Source: Lichina pygmaea (lineage: Eukaryota; Ascomycota; Lichinomycetes; Lichinales; Lichinaceae). From it: DNA of 64,000 nt. Each line of letters starts with the position of its first letter. The first letter of the stretch is position 1. The translations under genes were made by a program, and so were the position numbers. Where the stretch lies: positions 1,984,001 through 2,048,000 of the forward strand of contig OY730173.1 of NCBI GenBank assembly GCA_963422465.1. The letters are read 5' to 3'. The notes below the pieces were generated by a model. The model searched no databases. It was given only the letters and a program-made list of their open reading frames with translations, and was not told the DNA's origin. Positions 36,306-46,793 of this stretch are shown piece after piece.

Positions 36306-37249
36306 GAGTCTTGTCTGCTGTCCGTCCTTCTTCGCTGAGATTGTAAATCTTCGTGCCTTTGTTTCCCTTGTCGCATAGAATGATGTTAGCTGTCTATATC
36401 ATTGGTAGACTAGCTAGCTGTCCCCAATGGAACACCGATCTCACCTCGGTCGTTTACTCTGTATCAGGCAGACGCCTACTCCAAACACAAACAACTCTTT
36501 TCCCTTCCATCGCCATGGCATGGCTCGATAAAGGACGACAGTGACTCGGCTATGGACAACTCCCTACACGAGGATGTCTACGCCTGGCCCAGCAGAGTAG
36601 GTGATGAGCAATGACCAGAGTCTGCCGGGAGCAAGTCTCGCAAAGACAGCTACGAGACCCCAAAGTTGTCAGCACGCAGTAAATTGTAGGGGAAAGTCTG
36701 GGAGCAATCACCAGGCAGCGAGAACCGTTCACCATCATTGATTGAGCTGGCTCTGATGGGATTGGGATGCTGAGCAACAGACTCAGGGCAGGGACTTCGG
36801 ATCCGAGGGCCAGAGCGAGGCTGTGATAGCCACGATCATCTCGAGCTGGCCATGACACCATCGACGCGCCCGACCTCGTCCAGACCTCAAATCGTGCGGC
36901 CGCGGAGAACGAGACTGTGGAGCACTTCAGGTATCAGATGCCAGGGTGGTAGTCTCTCAAACGCTTCTCCAAGCTGTCGGCTCGCAATATTCTGATGTCA
37001 CGTCTGGTGACTGGGCAATCAATGAGTCCTCCCAGTTTTGTGTGTTATCAGGCACCGGTGTCTATGTGGTCCTCCCGTGATTCTTGCCTGGACATCCTGC
37101 CAAGTCAGCAGAAGTTAGCGTAGGGAATTTTTGATATGTCTAGACAGATGTCATTAATGTGTCTGGGTATATAGTACCTGGCTGCCCTGTCTTTTCTCTC
37201 GATTACTCAGTCAGGACTCTCCTTGGTCTGTCGAGTAGTAGTAAAGTTC

Positions 37250-37764
37250 TCAGGGCACCTTCTGACAGAGTTCCAACACTTTTAGGGATATCTCCTCAGC
37301 TGTGTAAAGCTTGCCTTGACTTTCAAGTACTAGTACCAGACTGTGCATGACATTTAGTGTGTTTTGGTGCTTGGGGCCGCACACCTCCTGATAAAGCCCC
37401 AACAACTGTTGGAACATCTTCTCAGCTTCTTCAAACTTGGCCTGGCTTGAAAGCACCTGTGCGAGAGCTTCTATGCTGGCAAGTGTGTCTGATGCTCAGA
37501 GCCCAGCACTTTCCAGCGGAGCTCCAGCACTTGTCGGAACATCTTCTCAGCTTCTTCAAACTTGGCCTGGCTTGAAAGCACCTGTGCGAGAGCTTCTTTG
37601 CTGGCAAGTGTGTTTGAATGCTCAGAGCCCAGCACTTTCCAGCGGAGCTCCAGCACTTGTCGGAACATCTTCTCAGCTTCTTCAAACTTGGCCTGGCTTG
37701 AAAGCGCCTGTGCGAGAGCTTCTATGCTGGCAAGTGTGTCTGAATGCTCAGAGCCCAGCACTTT
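37250..37764 (-). pseudogene. Decayed distal TPR repeats of the kinase-TPR gene
   Basis: Downstream of the stop at 37765 the same strand continues with kinesin-light-chain-type TPR units (KVLGSEHSDTLASIEALA, SSQAKFEEAEKMFRQVLELR). Three units of 126 bp are almost identical at about 37445-37820. The stop results from a Trp codon in the repeat changed to TAG by one C-to-T change on the plus strand (CCA to CTA near 37767), since the other copies keep Trp there. One copy (near 37488) has lost a single base and shifts frame. A diverged final unit (37456-37250, with GPKHQNTLNVMHSLVLVLESQ) ends in its own stop. These residues were probably once the C-terminus of the kinase protein. A functional shortened protein cannot be excluded. 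Confidence 0.7.
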
Positions 37765-37820
37765 CTAGCGGAGCTCCAGCACTTGTCGGTATATCTCCTC
37801 AGCCGAGCTGTACTTGCCTT
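37445..37820. repeat. Three tandem 126-bp TPR-coding units, nearly identical
   Basis: Equivalent GCTTGAAAGC words begin at 37445, 37570 and 37696. The spacing is 125 and 126 bp; the short one reflects a single missing base. Copies differ at only a few positions, which points to recent duplication or ongoing exchange. Confidence 0.9.
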
Positions 37821-39429
37821 GCTCTTGAAGTGTTCCTGCAATGTTCTGCATGTTTGACAGTGTATCTGGGTGCTCATGGCCCAGTATCTGCTGACTGAAC
37901 TCCAGCATTTGCCGGTAAACAATCTCAGCTGAGTTATACTTGCAATGGCTACAGAGTACCATTACACGGTTCTCCATGCTCAACAGGGTGTTCAGGTGCT
38001 CAGGACCTAGCAACCTCTGAGTTTGTGCCTTGACCAACTTTGGTGAGAAGATTGTGGTCATCCAAACTGGACGGGTAGCTGGCAACCTTGTACCAGCAGA
38101 CTGGGCAGATGAGGGAGGGCGTGGGTCCAGGCTCAGCGGTGGGTGCCAGGTTTTTGCCAGAGCAGCGTCCCCAGTCTCTGGTGTCTTGCTCAATTTCTGT
38201 ACGGGTGGAGGCCCAGACTGTGTTTCCTGTGATCGGCTATTGCTGTTGTCACCGGACTTGGAGGACGTGGTGAATCTCACAAGATCGCGAGAATCAGGGC
38301 GGCGTTCTGGGTGGTACGAGATGCAGGCCGCCACACGGCTACTGAGCTTCTCGGAGTAGCAGTCTGTGAGGGGCTCAAAAGTTTCGCCTTCCTCCATGTG
38401 GCCACCAAAAGGGCGGCGCAGCTTGCCGAGCTCATATATAGTACCTATCAGATGTTAGCTGTTCTGTGCTTCAATACACCAAGATAGTAAGTCATGTCAT
38501 ACATCCGAGCGAGAATATATCGCACATCTTGGTCCAGTGATTGCGGTGTGGATACCCAACAATTTCCTACCATGATGGTGTCAGCGACAATAACAGAAAT
38601 GTGGCGTGATATAAATTACCGGAGCCAAGTACTCCTTGGTGCCAGCGTAAGTGGAAGGTGCCGTCTCATTGTTCACGAAAGTCGACAGCCCAAAGTCCCC
38701 CAACTTAACAATAACATCCTCCGTCTCTTCCCTAGTTGATAATAGAACTGGTACAGTTAGCAGTCATATATTGCACAACACAAGGACCAGAAAGGGCTTC
38801 AGTGCACGTACCATTTCCGGGCTTTATATCACGATGGAGAACCGGCTTCCAGTCGGGCTTCCAGCCGGACAAGAAGGGAGTGCTGGAACTTGTCTGGTGG
38901 GTGTCGATGCCATGGTGACAGTAAAGGAGGGCTGTGCTCAATTGAGCAAAGACAGTGAGCAAATAGGACTCTGATACGTGGTCTGTCCTCCTGAGAAACG
39001 AAGATCATCAGCTGCTGTCAATATCTCTGTTTAAACTTAGATATATCACCAACCCATCTGTCCTTTGAGATATAAAATCTTCCAGGCTTCCACCTTCACA
39101 AAGGACCATGTAAATTTTGGCTGAGGTATGTTTCCACACGATGTCAATGTACTTGACGATGTTTGCGTGATCAAGGGCAGAGAGAACCGAGTACTCTCGC
39201 TGAGCAGGGTCCTTATGCTTCTTGTTGCTGCCAAAGCGAATTGTCTTGCAAGCAAACACCTGCACCTCATCCCAATCAGTTGTCTTTCTAGGAGTCTTAG
39301 TGTGTCGACTCTCAGTGGATGAAGGTGGCTTGCCTGTCCGTCGCATTTTCGAACGACTTTCTCGACCACGCCAAACTGCCCCTTCCCCAAGAAGCCGGTA
39401 TCCTCTTCAAGCTGCTCATAGTCTGCCAT
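37765..39429 (-). CDS. Protein kinase (NEK-like) fused to kinesin-light-chain-type TPR repeats
   Basis: Multi-exon gene starting at 39429 (MADYEQLEEDTGFLGKGQFG). The glycine loop is GKGQFGVVEKV. The ATP-binding lysine is in VFACKTIRF, reached by a 74-nt intron (39333-39260) with a GC donor (CAG|gcaagc) and cag acceptor. Next come REYSVLSALDHANIVKYIDIV and EGGSLEDF, then FAQLSTALLYCHHG, HRDIKPGN joined over 38811-38748 to VLLSTREE, GDFGLS, YLAP|EIVGYPHR, CDIFSLGC|TIYELGKLRRPFGG. All catalytic motifs of an active Ser/Thr kinase are present. After a ~90-residue linker, TPR units (GPEHLNTLLSMENRVMVLC, GHEHPDTLSNMQNIAGTLQ) run to a stop at 37765. The border near 39060-38990 is not resolved. There is no NB-ARC or NACHT domain. 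The kinase-TPR pairing resembles fungal signalling or self/non-self proteins, but the role is inference. Confidence 0.8.
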
Positions 39430-40400
39430 CAGATCAAGGGGATATCAAACCCTCAAATGCCGAACGAACAGAGGAAGATATGGTGGCAGACGGTGCTAGG
39501 GCAGATGCTCGACTTGACGATGATGTGGCCTTTACAGCAAGGCTGACCCCGCAAAGCCGCAGCACCTACCGTATGTAGCTAGTGCTCCACCCATCTCTAG
39601 CTAATCAGCTCTCCAAGCCAATTGAACAGCATCCCTCGGTCGTCTCCGCCCGGCGGTTCTAGGACATTCCCCGATTGGCCGATATCCTCTACCAGACGGC
39701 CCTGAACGTGAGACCCGTGCACGCCGTGCTACCTCATTATTGCATGTCCTGATTTGTTCCAGATAGCCACGGTACCTGGTTTTACCGTAACACGCTGTCA
39801 GACACGTGGAGGCAGAAGCTCTAGCGGACAATTGCTATCAAGAAGATTCATTCCGTTCTTACTCAAAAGGGAGAAGGGAAGTTGACAAGCGGAGCAACAT
39901 GTCTGCTCCTAAGAGATATTGCGGTCCAAGAAGGACTGCTTTGTTCGACCTCTTGTGGGCTTTTCTTGCATACCGTACGGTAATTAGCACGAGTCCAAGA
40001 AATAGCTTTCAAGGGCGAAGTCGAGTCGAGTACAGTAACCTTAGTGGGTTGTCTAGCCTCAATCGTGGACGACAAGGAGTAATGATCAAGCCCATCCTTC
40101 GTCTGTACGACGATCTCTTTCTTAGAGGAATACAAATACAGGACCCGGGTACGGTGGATTCGTCGTGTATTGCATGTGGTCCCCGTGGCGGCCGTCCAAA
40201 GAGATCAGGCTCGGTCTAATCATATTATCCTCCCTATCGTATGTCTACTTGCAATGTGTAGCGAGCAAGGGTCACCCTAAGCTAGCTTCTAAGTCTATTG
40301 TATCGACCTTTTATCCGTCACCCGTCATCCGTCGCACGTTTATCAGAAACAACTGTATGTGGGTTTGATCGAGGGATGGACAAGAAGCCCGTCGGACGGC
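39430..40400. other. Intergenic between the kinase-TPR and dehydrogenase genes
   Basis: No supported gene. Composition is mixed, with short non-homologous frames on both strands. Confidence 0.5.
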
Positions 40401-41333
40401 TCACTCCATGTCGATTTGCTCGATCACGGGGTTGTTGAGTTTGCCGGCATCAAGCGCGGCGCGGGCGTTGCCCATGGCACAGATCTCCATGGCCTTCTGA
40501 GTCTGCTCCCGGCTCGCAACGTGGCGGACGCCATTAGCCCGTGTCTNNNNNNNNNNNNNNNNNNNNNNNNNNNNNNNNNNNNNNNNNNNNNNNNNNNNNN
40601 NNNNNNNNNNNNNNNNNNNNNNNNNNNNNNNNNNNNNNNNNNNNNNNNNNNNNNNNNNNNNNNNNNNNNNNNNNNNNNNNNNNNNNNNNNNNNNNNNNNN
40701 NNNNNNNNNNNNNNNNNNNNNNNNNNNNNNNNNNNNNNNNNNNNNNGCCGAGACATCGACCTGATCGTAGCCGGCGCCTGATCGAAGAACGCAAGAATCA
40801 GCCAACCGACCATGGACGACGGGCGAGTACGTCGATCGCAACGACGCTCGGCTTGAACGTCCGGGGGGAACTTGGCCCGGGCTCACCGTTGTGGCACACA
40901 AACTTGATACTCTCGGGCAGAGCCTGGATCAGCTCCCTGTCAAACGGACCCAGGCGTCTAACCGAGTCAAAGGTCCGCAGGATAACCTCGACGTCGCGGT
41001 AGCTGCCGGAGCGGCATCGGTCCAGAAAGTCCTCTCGGTGCAGGCCCGCGGGCTCTACGACGCCAAAGTCGTCGGCCACCCGTCGCCATTCCTCGTGCGC
41101 GCTGACCTCACCGAAGGACAGTTCGAACGTCAGATGTGCGCCGTCGTCTCGCGTCGGGCAAAGCGTGCCCGATGTCGGACCGAAGCCGGAGGAGGGGATG
41201 CATCATTCTGTTGGCGAGTCGACGCCATGGATTGCCGACGGCGTGACAAGAAAACCGAACAAAGGCGTTGGGGGGAGACGGCGGCGACTTACTGCTCAAT
41301 CTCTCCCAGCAAGAGCACCTTCGGCCTCGACAT
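40401..41333 (-). CDS. D-isomer-specific 2-hydroxyacid dehydrogenase (glyoxylate reductase-like), interrupted by an assembly gap
   Basis: Exon 1 (41333-41293) reads MSRPKVLLLGEIE. Exon 2 (41101-40887) continues with HEEWRRVADDFGVV and LIQALPESIKFVCHN. Exon 3 begins at 40777 with GAGYDQVDVS, the family motif before the NAD-binding domain, and then runs into 200 N (40547-40746). After the gap the last ~48 residues (NGVRHVASREQTQKAMEICA and a terminal helix) end at 40401. The family reduces glyoxylate or other 2-keto acids with NAD(P)H in the cytosol. Only about 143 residues are visible, against a usual 330-350. The missing part includes the Rossmann fold and the catalytic Arg, Glu and His, so substrate and activity cannot be judged. 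The introns (191 and 109 nt) keep frame. Confidence 0.82.
40547..40746. other. Assembly gap (200 N)
   Basis: Exactly 200 unknown bases within exon 3 of the dehydrogenase gene. The round number suggests a placeholder. Confidence 1.
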
Positions 41334-42263
41334 GGTCTTGCTTTCGACCAGCACTACCGACGGCGACGCCGATCCACCGCACAGGACGGACGGTTGGGGG
41401 TGGCGTGGGGCGAAAGGAAACCAACGCAGACGAGAATTGAGTTCCCACCTGCGATGTCAAGCTTTTTGAAGCGCCGACGGGGTTTGGCCCTAAAGAGAAG
41501 CTGCTCTCTGCATGATGTTCCTTTTGCTGTCACCACCTGGCTGCCGCGTTGCTGTACCTCCAACGCTAAGATCTTGCACCATCTCGTGAGACGACGAAAA
41601 CCCCCAGAGGGAGAGACAAAAGGAAGGAAACAACTTCACGCGCATGCGCCGATGAAGTGAGAGATACCAGATGCTGCTTTCGTGTCCTGCTACCACTGCT
41701 TCGGTGTTAGCCGCGTCCCATGCTCGCCGACCTGGGAGCTCGGAGGGGCAAAGGTTGGGCCGGTCTAGATCTGCGCCATCGCCGACGGGGCTGGATATCA
41801 CCAATTCTGTCCAATGCAATCCATCTGACTGCTTTTGATGTCAGGTGCCGTCCGGTCGGCGCGCGACCGTCGCCTTCTTCCGCACCTGGATATCGTCTAC
41901 CCTCTAATCCGTACACTAATTAGTGTAGGGGGGCCTGCCGTCACTTTCGGCCGGCTACTCCACATCCCTGTCGTTAGCGCAGACTCGGCACTTGTGTATT
42001 TCTGACCAGAGGAGTGGCGCATGGCCCTCGTGGTCGTGGAGCTGGGGAGCCTTGGTGATGGTAGGCCAGCGTGAAGCCGAGACCTGATCACAGGAAGGCT
42101 GAGAGTTTGTTGTCCGAAGAGGCAGATACAAGCACTGAGGGCAGTCGTCGGTTACGAGGAGTGGGGCCTCGCACTACATTCAGCCCCCCGAGACCGAGAA
42201 AGCGTACCCTGACTAGCATCATGATGATAGAGCTAATCGAATAGGGCCAATAGGGAGAGAGAC

Positions 42264-42290
42264 GGGGGGGGGGGGGGGGGGGGGGGGGGG
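42264..42290. repeat. Homopolymer run of 27 G
   Basis: Uninterrupted G tract directly abutting the direct repeat at 42292. Confidence 0.9.
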
Positions 42291-42291
42291 T

Positions 42292-42440
42292 GGAGGACCA
42301 CGACCAGGGTGGAATACGTACGCCAAGGAGAAGTGAAGAAATTGCAGAAGAAGAAGAAGTGCCAGGCATGGAAGACCACGATCAGGGTGGAATACGCCAA
42401 GGAGAAGTGAAGACTGCAGAAGAAGAAGTGCCAGGGATGC
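42292..42440. repeat. Two ~70-bp direct repeats (GGAAGACCACGATCAGGGTG type)
   Basis: Each copy runs from a GGA(G/A)GACCACGA word through TGGAATACG, CCAAGGAGAAGTGAAGA and a GAAGAAG tract to GTGCCAGG. The first copy has a few extra bases after GAATACG and a longer GAAGAAG run. Confidence 0.85.
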
Positions 42441-42583
42441 GAAGGAGCATCCTTGAATTACGTTCGGTCGGTCAGCGCACCGTCTCCTCTGGCCTGAACA
42501 CTCCCAGAAGAAAAGAAAAGATTACGGCGACCATCGCCCGAACCACCGAACTACCGAAACACCGCGCCATCGAACCAGCACCA

Positions 42584-43960
42584 TCAGACCACCTGTTCAT
42601 CGAGAATCTCACGAAAGATCTCATGTGTCTCGCCCAAGACTGCAAAGGTCACGTTTCGGAACCATCCGCCCGTGAACTCCTCCTCCGCGAATACCTCCCG
42701 GTAGCACAGGGCGACGTCGAAAGCCGGATGGCCGTACGAGCCGCAGCCGAGAGCGGCCAGGACGATTCTCGGGCTCCTGTGGTGGGCCGCGATCCGTAGG
42801 ATGGTCCTGATCTTGGTCTTCATCAGATTTCGATCGGCCGCCTTGGCGTAGATTTCGTCTCCGTCCTTGTTCTCTTTGACGTCCGGGTCGACTTCAGCCG
42901 CGACGCTGATGACGCTGATGACGGGCAGCGTGCTCGGCGCCCTGTGGTACGCCGGCATTAGCGCCAGGCCGTCCTTCAGGTTCTTGCGAAAGACAACGAC
43001 GCTCGGGGAGTAGACGCCGCCCTCGGACCTGATGGGGTAGGCCTTTGGGTCCAGGGTGAAGACGAGCCCGGTGCGAGCACAGATTGCTTCTTCCTGCGCC
43101 CACCCACCGCTGATCCATGGACCGCCGGGAGTGGCGGCGTTGGCGCAGTTGAGCACCGCCACCGGCGTGTCGAAGTGTGACAAGTGGCTCCTGGAGCGCA
43201 CGGCGAGGGCCGTGTCGACGGTGTCGTTCTTGATGACTCGGACCCGAGTCCCTGGCTCGCCGCCCTGCCCCTGCTTGTCGTTCCGAGGTAGCTTGTGGCC
43301 GGGACACTGGTTGGGGTCGAGCGGGTCGGTGCGTACGTACGAGACGCTGCGGCAGGATGCTCGACTGTGGTGCAGCATCAAGGGCGGAAACGTGTGGATC
43401 ACGTCGTGCACCGTGTGCTTGAGCAGCTCCGTACGGCCCTTGTTACCACGAGAGACGGAGAAGGACTTGAGTGGCCGTACCACAGGCCCCGCGACGAGGT
43501 CGAAGCCTTCGGGACTGCTCAGACGAGGAACCTTTGGAGACCTGCCTCCGTCTTCGTCGTCGTCGTCATCGTCATCGTCCTCGTCCTCGTCCTCCGGTAA
43601 AGGTCTCTTGTTGGGCGACTTTGCTCTTCCGCCTGTGCCCGGCGGGCCTCTGCCCGCTGCCCCCCTGCCTCGACCTCGACCTCGACCTCGACCTCGGCCT
43701 CGACCTCGGCCTGGTGGCGCTGGCTTTAGGCAGGCGTCCTCGAACTCTATACCCTCGTCTGATGGTGACGGTGTCCCCCTGCCTCGACCTCGACCTCGGC
43801 CTGGTGGCGCTGGCTTTAGGCAGGCGGCCTCGAACTCTATACCCTCGTCTGATGGCTGCGGTGATGTCCTCTCTCTACGCGGTCGTAAGCGCGATGTGGT
43901 TGGTACTTCGTCGTCATTGTCCAGCTCCGGCGAGGAGCCTCTCACGTGTTTGGGAAGCAT
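42584..43960 (-). CDS. Microbial-type poly(ADP-ribose) glycohydrolase with RG-rich acidic N-terminus
   Basis: Single exon, 458 residues. The C-terminal ~290 residues match the microbial-type PARG domain (DUF2263, macrodomain fold): VAVLNCANAATPGGPWISGG then WAQEEAICART, with the catalytic QEE at residues 289-291, and later VVVFRKN, IVLAALGCGSYGHP and FAVLGE. These enzymes remove poly(ADP-ribose), or ADP-ribose, from proteins. The N-terminus is unusual: two copies of a unit PSDEGIEFE(A/D)ACLKPAPPG plus RG dipeptide runs (about residues 37-62 and 67-100), a run of Asp/Glu (123-137) and a PKVPRL basic patch. RG and acidic tracts are common in nuclear RNA/DNA-binding proteins, so nuclear action is plausible but inferred. 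The usual GGG before the QEE is replaced by a GGPWISGG arrangement. Confidence 0.88.
   Translation of the reverse strand: MLPKHVRGSSPELDNDDEVPTTSRLRPRRERTSPQPSDEGIEFEAACLKPAPPGRGRGRGRGTPSPSDEGIEFEDACLKPAPPGRGRGRGRGRGRGRGRGAAGRGPPGTGGRAKSPNKRPLPEDEDEDDDDDDDDEDGGRSPKVPRLSSPEGFDLVAGPVVRPLKSFSVSRGNKGRTELLKHTVHDVIHTFPPLMLHHSRASCRSVSYVRTDPLDPNQCPGHKLPRNDKQGQGGEPGTRVRVIKNDTVDTALAVRSRSHLSHFDTPVAVLNCANAATPGGPWISGGWAQEEAICARTGLVFTLDPKAYPIRSEGGVYSPSVVVFRKNLKDGLALMPAYHRAPSTLPVISVISVAAEVDPDVKENKDGDEIYAKAADRNLMKTKIRTILRIAAHHRSPRIVLAALGCGSYGHPAFDVALCYREVFAEEEFTGGWFRNVTFAVLGETHEIFREILDEQVV
43668..43855. repeat. Internal coding duplication in the PARG gene
   Basis: Two copies of about 75 bp (around 43680-43762 and 43780-43855) share a CTCGACCTCGG repeat followed by the same TGGCGCTGGCTTTAGGCAGG block and CTCGTCTGATGG end. 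They encode the two RG/PSDEGIEFE units. The first copy has a longer RG-coding run. Confidence 0.85.
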
Positions 43961-45010
43961 TGGGCGTTGTATGAGGTGAAGATTCTGAGCCTCGGAAGTC
44001 CTAGGAAAGACTGAAGAACCGAGGAGCTACGAGAGCTGATTTGAAGGATAGATAGGACTGCCAGTCGTCGTTCTGACGTTGTGTGATTGTCGAATGTGAA
44101 ATCGCCAACGAGAAAGAAGGCACATACACGCCCTCTTTTATGCGTGGTGGCTATGGTATGGCAACGCGTGGTTATCACTTGAGCCCAATTTGACACGCAT
44201 CAACAGCACCTGTCCCGAACGCGTTGCGTATTGGTACAGTACGAAGTACGTACTGCAATTTCTGTTTCTGTCGAGCTGTTGTTTTTTTTGTTGTTATTAT
44301 CGACACCAGGAGATAGGCCTCCAAGGCCTACCGACTACGAGGCTCGAAATTACTTCTTTGAATACCCCTTGATTGACATGAGAGGACGCAAGGAGAGGAT
44401 AACATGTCGCATCCAACCGGATGTATCATCTCCGAAAGCGGTCGTTGAACATCCGCCTGGAGACAGACTTTTCGGCGTCGAGAGCGCTCGAGATGAGAAT
44501 GTGGCATTTTCCCCCCGAGAGACATTACGAAAGGGGCTATGGTCATGATGGTACGCTACGCCGTTTTCAGTCGGAAAGAGGAATGAAGAGAACAAAGGAC
44601 AGCGATGGCAAGCGCAAGGAGTATCGTGAGGAATAAGTCCACTTGTTCAGCCACAAGTAGCCGGAGCACATACCTTTCGCGACCTTTCTTTCGTCGTCCA
44701 TACTCTACGTGAGGACTCGGAGATGCGCCTTTCTCGGCGACAAAGAGATCATGTCAGCTTGGCAGCACACAATACCTCCTATTCTTATGACTGTCATCTC
44801 AAGAAGGGGGGTATGCTTTCGGATTCCAAAGAACGCCTCGACATTACGTCGTGATGGTCTCCGGAATGAGTCTTCTGGACAAGGACACTCCTCAATCGCT
44901 CAGTCTGTATCTGCCGGGAATGTGGCGGTTGGGTTGAGAGAGCCCAAAGATCTGGCAGTGGACAATCGTCTGCTGGCCACCAGCACCACGGAATTCAAAT
45001 CTCAAGGAAA

Positions 45011-45031
45011 CCCCCCCCCCCCCCCCCCCCC
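45011..45031. repeat. Homopolymer run of 21 C
   Basis: Uninterrupted C tract in spacer DNA. Confidence 0.9.
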
Positions 45032-45576
45032 AAAAGGAAAGAATGCTAGCCCACAAGTCCCATCACGCATGGAAACGCAGTCCGAGCTCTTCGAGAGCCT
45101 TCCCTCAGCAGTCTCAGACATGTCCCAGTACGTATGTATAGGAACTTGGATTCTGCAGCGCGTGACTAATGTGTGCCACTCTGTACTTTGTCCATTATTC
45201 ATTGTCTGAACAGGTCGACATTCGTGTCAGCTTCAAAGTCTATATAAGAATGCTGAAGCCCGTGACAGATGAAGTGTATGCTCCGTACTGAGAAAGGAAA
45301 TGACATGCTGCTGCCGCTAGAAGACTTTACGAGTCGCTAGAAGAGAAGTGACAGGTTCACAGCGTTTCTGTTATCTCTGTCTCCTTGGTAAAAGTGTCAT
45401 GGCACTGAGACAACAGACGCGCGAGTCCTGACACCATGCACAAGTCAGTCGAGACTGTGAGCCAGATCCTTTTTCTGTCGTGATGCTCTCTCAAGCCAAT
45501 ATGTAGTGCACTCGGCCTCCAACACCGCGACTGTGTATCATGATTGACTAGCAGCGAGGATGGACACAGAACAGCC

Positions 45577-45652
45577 CCCTTTTCCCCGGGGCGGCCCCCT
45601 TTTCCCCGGGGCGGCCCCCTTTTCCCCGGGGCGGCCCCCTTTTCCCCTCCCC
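45577..45652. repeat. 20-bp tandem repeat, about four near-perfect copies
   Basis: The unit GGCCCCCTTTTCCCCGGGGC is repeated without change for three copies; the fourth diverges after CCCCTTTTCCCC. It is GC-rich and contains the palindrome CCCCGGGG. Confidence 0.9.
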
Positions 45653-46793
45653 CGAGTCCCCAAATCAGGAAGCAAGACCACACATAGACTCCATCCACCC
45701 AAGCAACACAGAATACAAGTTCCGCGACGTCTATCATCACAAGTATTCCTCTCCAAAAGCCGCGCTTCCCAGACGCTCGCTCGTCGGGCATCAACTTTGT
45801 CGGGCATCAAGTTCTGCGGTACAGTAATCAATCCACGCAAGAAAGAGTAGTTACGACCCTTCTGTCTGAACAGATTCAGATGTTGCCCGTGTCCCGACAG
45901 TATCTTTGCAAAGTCAGGTGAAGAAATCAAGTGTACGGCTAGTTCGTAGAGGGGGCGTGAGAGGGGAGTACTTTTGTGCTGGTGGACGCAGTGGACGCAG
46001 TGGGGGTATGGGTGGATGTGAACATGTATTTGTATGTGTGATTGAAGAGCACTCCCATCGTCTTCGCTGACACGCAACAGAAAGGGAAGCAGAAACGGTA
46101 GGGGGGGCCTCAATATACACAGACGTCGGTGAGAACCCCAGCAGGGACTCCTGCTTCACATCAACACATCGACACCCTTTTGTCCTCTTCTGCCTCGACC
46201 GTGACAGCAAAGGACCATGACAGCAAGAGACCACGAACAAAGTGATGGCAGCAAGAGAGCGCGGACAACAAGGCACTGCGACAGCAAAGAGATCGTGACA
46301 GCAATGAAGGCAGGTGATCGCTTGAGGGAGAAGACAACTTTGGAAATGATTGGAGCTGTCGTTGATCCTTCTGATTTGCTTCGTCGGTTCATGGAAACAC
46401 GCTTGCCTCATAAAGATCTGCTTGCTTCATGAAAATATGTGTAAAGCTCGCTCGCACTCACGATGACGGTGAGGATGAGGATGAAGATGAGGATGGAGAT
46501 GAGTATAAGCGTGACAAAGGAGGAGAAGACGAAGAGGACGGCAGACACTCATGATGAGGTTAAATAACGCTCACCGCGTGTACAGCAGACGAGAACAGCC
46601 GACGACAAGGGCAAACACTCATGACGAGTATGGCTGACGAGGACACAAGAGGCCTAGACAAGAAGAGTACGATAGGGTACCCGACCCAAGTAGCCCATTA
46701 CTTCTGGCAGAAGAAGAGACGGACATTCACCGGCGTATCTTATTCTTCGTAGCCACGTATCGTACAATAGACCGAGAAGAGAACAAAAAATAA

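Larger units (their letters stand above)
34800..37249. other. Spacer: 3' flank of the Zn2Cys6 gene, tandem repeats
   Basis: No gene recognised. A 267-codon plus frame (35071-35871) starts with a hydrophobic stretch but then becomes low-complexity sequence with Leu and Ala runs over the CTA repeats. I read it as a chance frame in the 3' flank. It holds a GCCCTA-like/(CTA)n tract at 35723-35789, a 13-bp minisatellite at 36236-36305 and a GTAC palindrome at 36158-36175. Confidence 0.45.
41334..42583. other. Intergenic with a 27-G run and a direct repeat
   Basis: Contains the upstream region of the dehydrogenase gene and the 3' side of the PARG gene. The G run is at 42264-42290, followed at once by two ~70-bp direct repeats. 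Short plus frames across these repeats are Glu-rich by composition and are not supported as genes. Confidence 0.5.

Noticed and set aside
39046-39429. Reading the kinase start as a frameshifted pseudogene
   Set aside because: A 74-nt GC-AG intron restores the frame and the exact kinase motif, so no mutation is needed here.
43056-43979. 308-codon plus frame opposite the PARG gene
   Set aside because: Pure shadow: the minus frame has the full PARG signature and family length.
45538-46113. Collagen-like Gly-X-Y frame on the minus strand
   Set aside because: The Gly-X-Y pattern is only the translation of the 20-bp tandem repeat; there is no signal peptide or family sequence around it.
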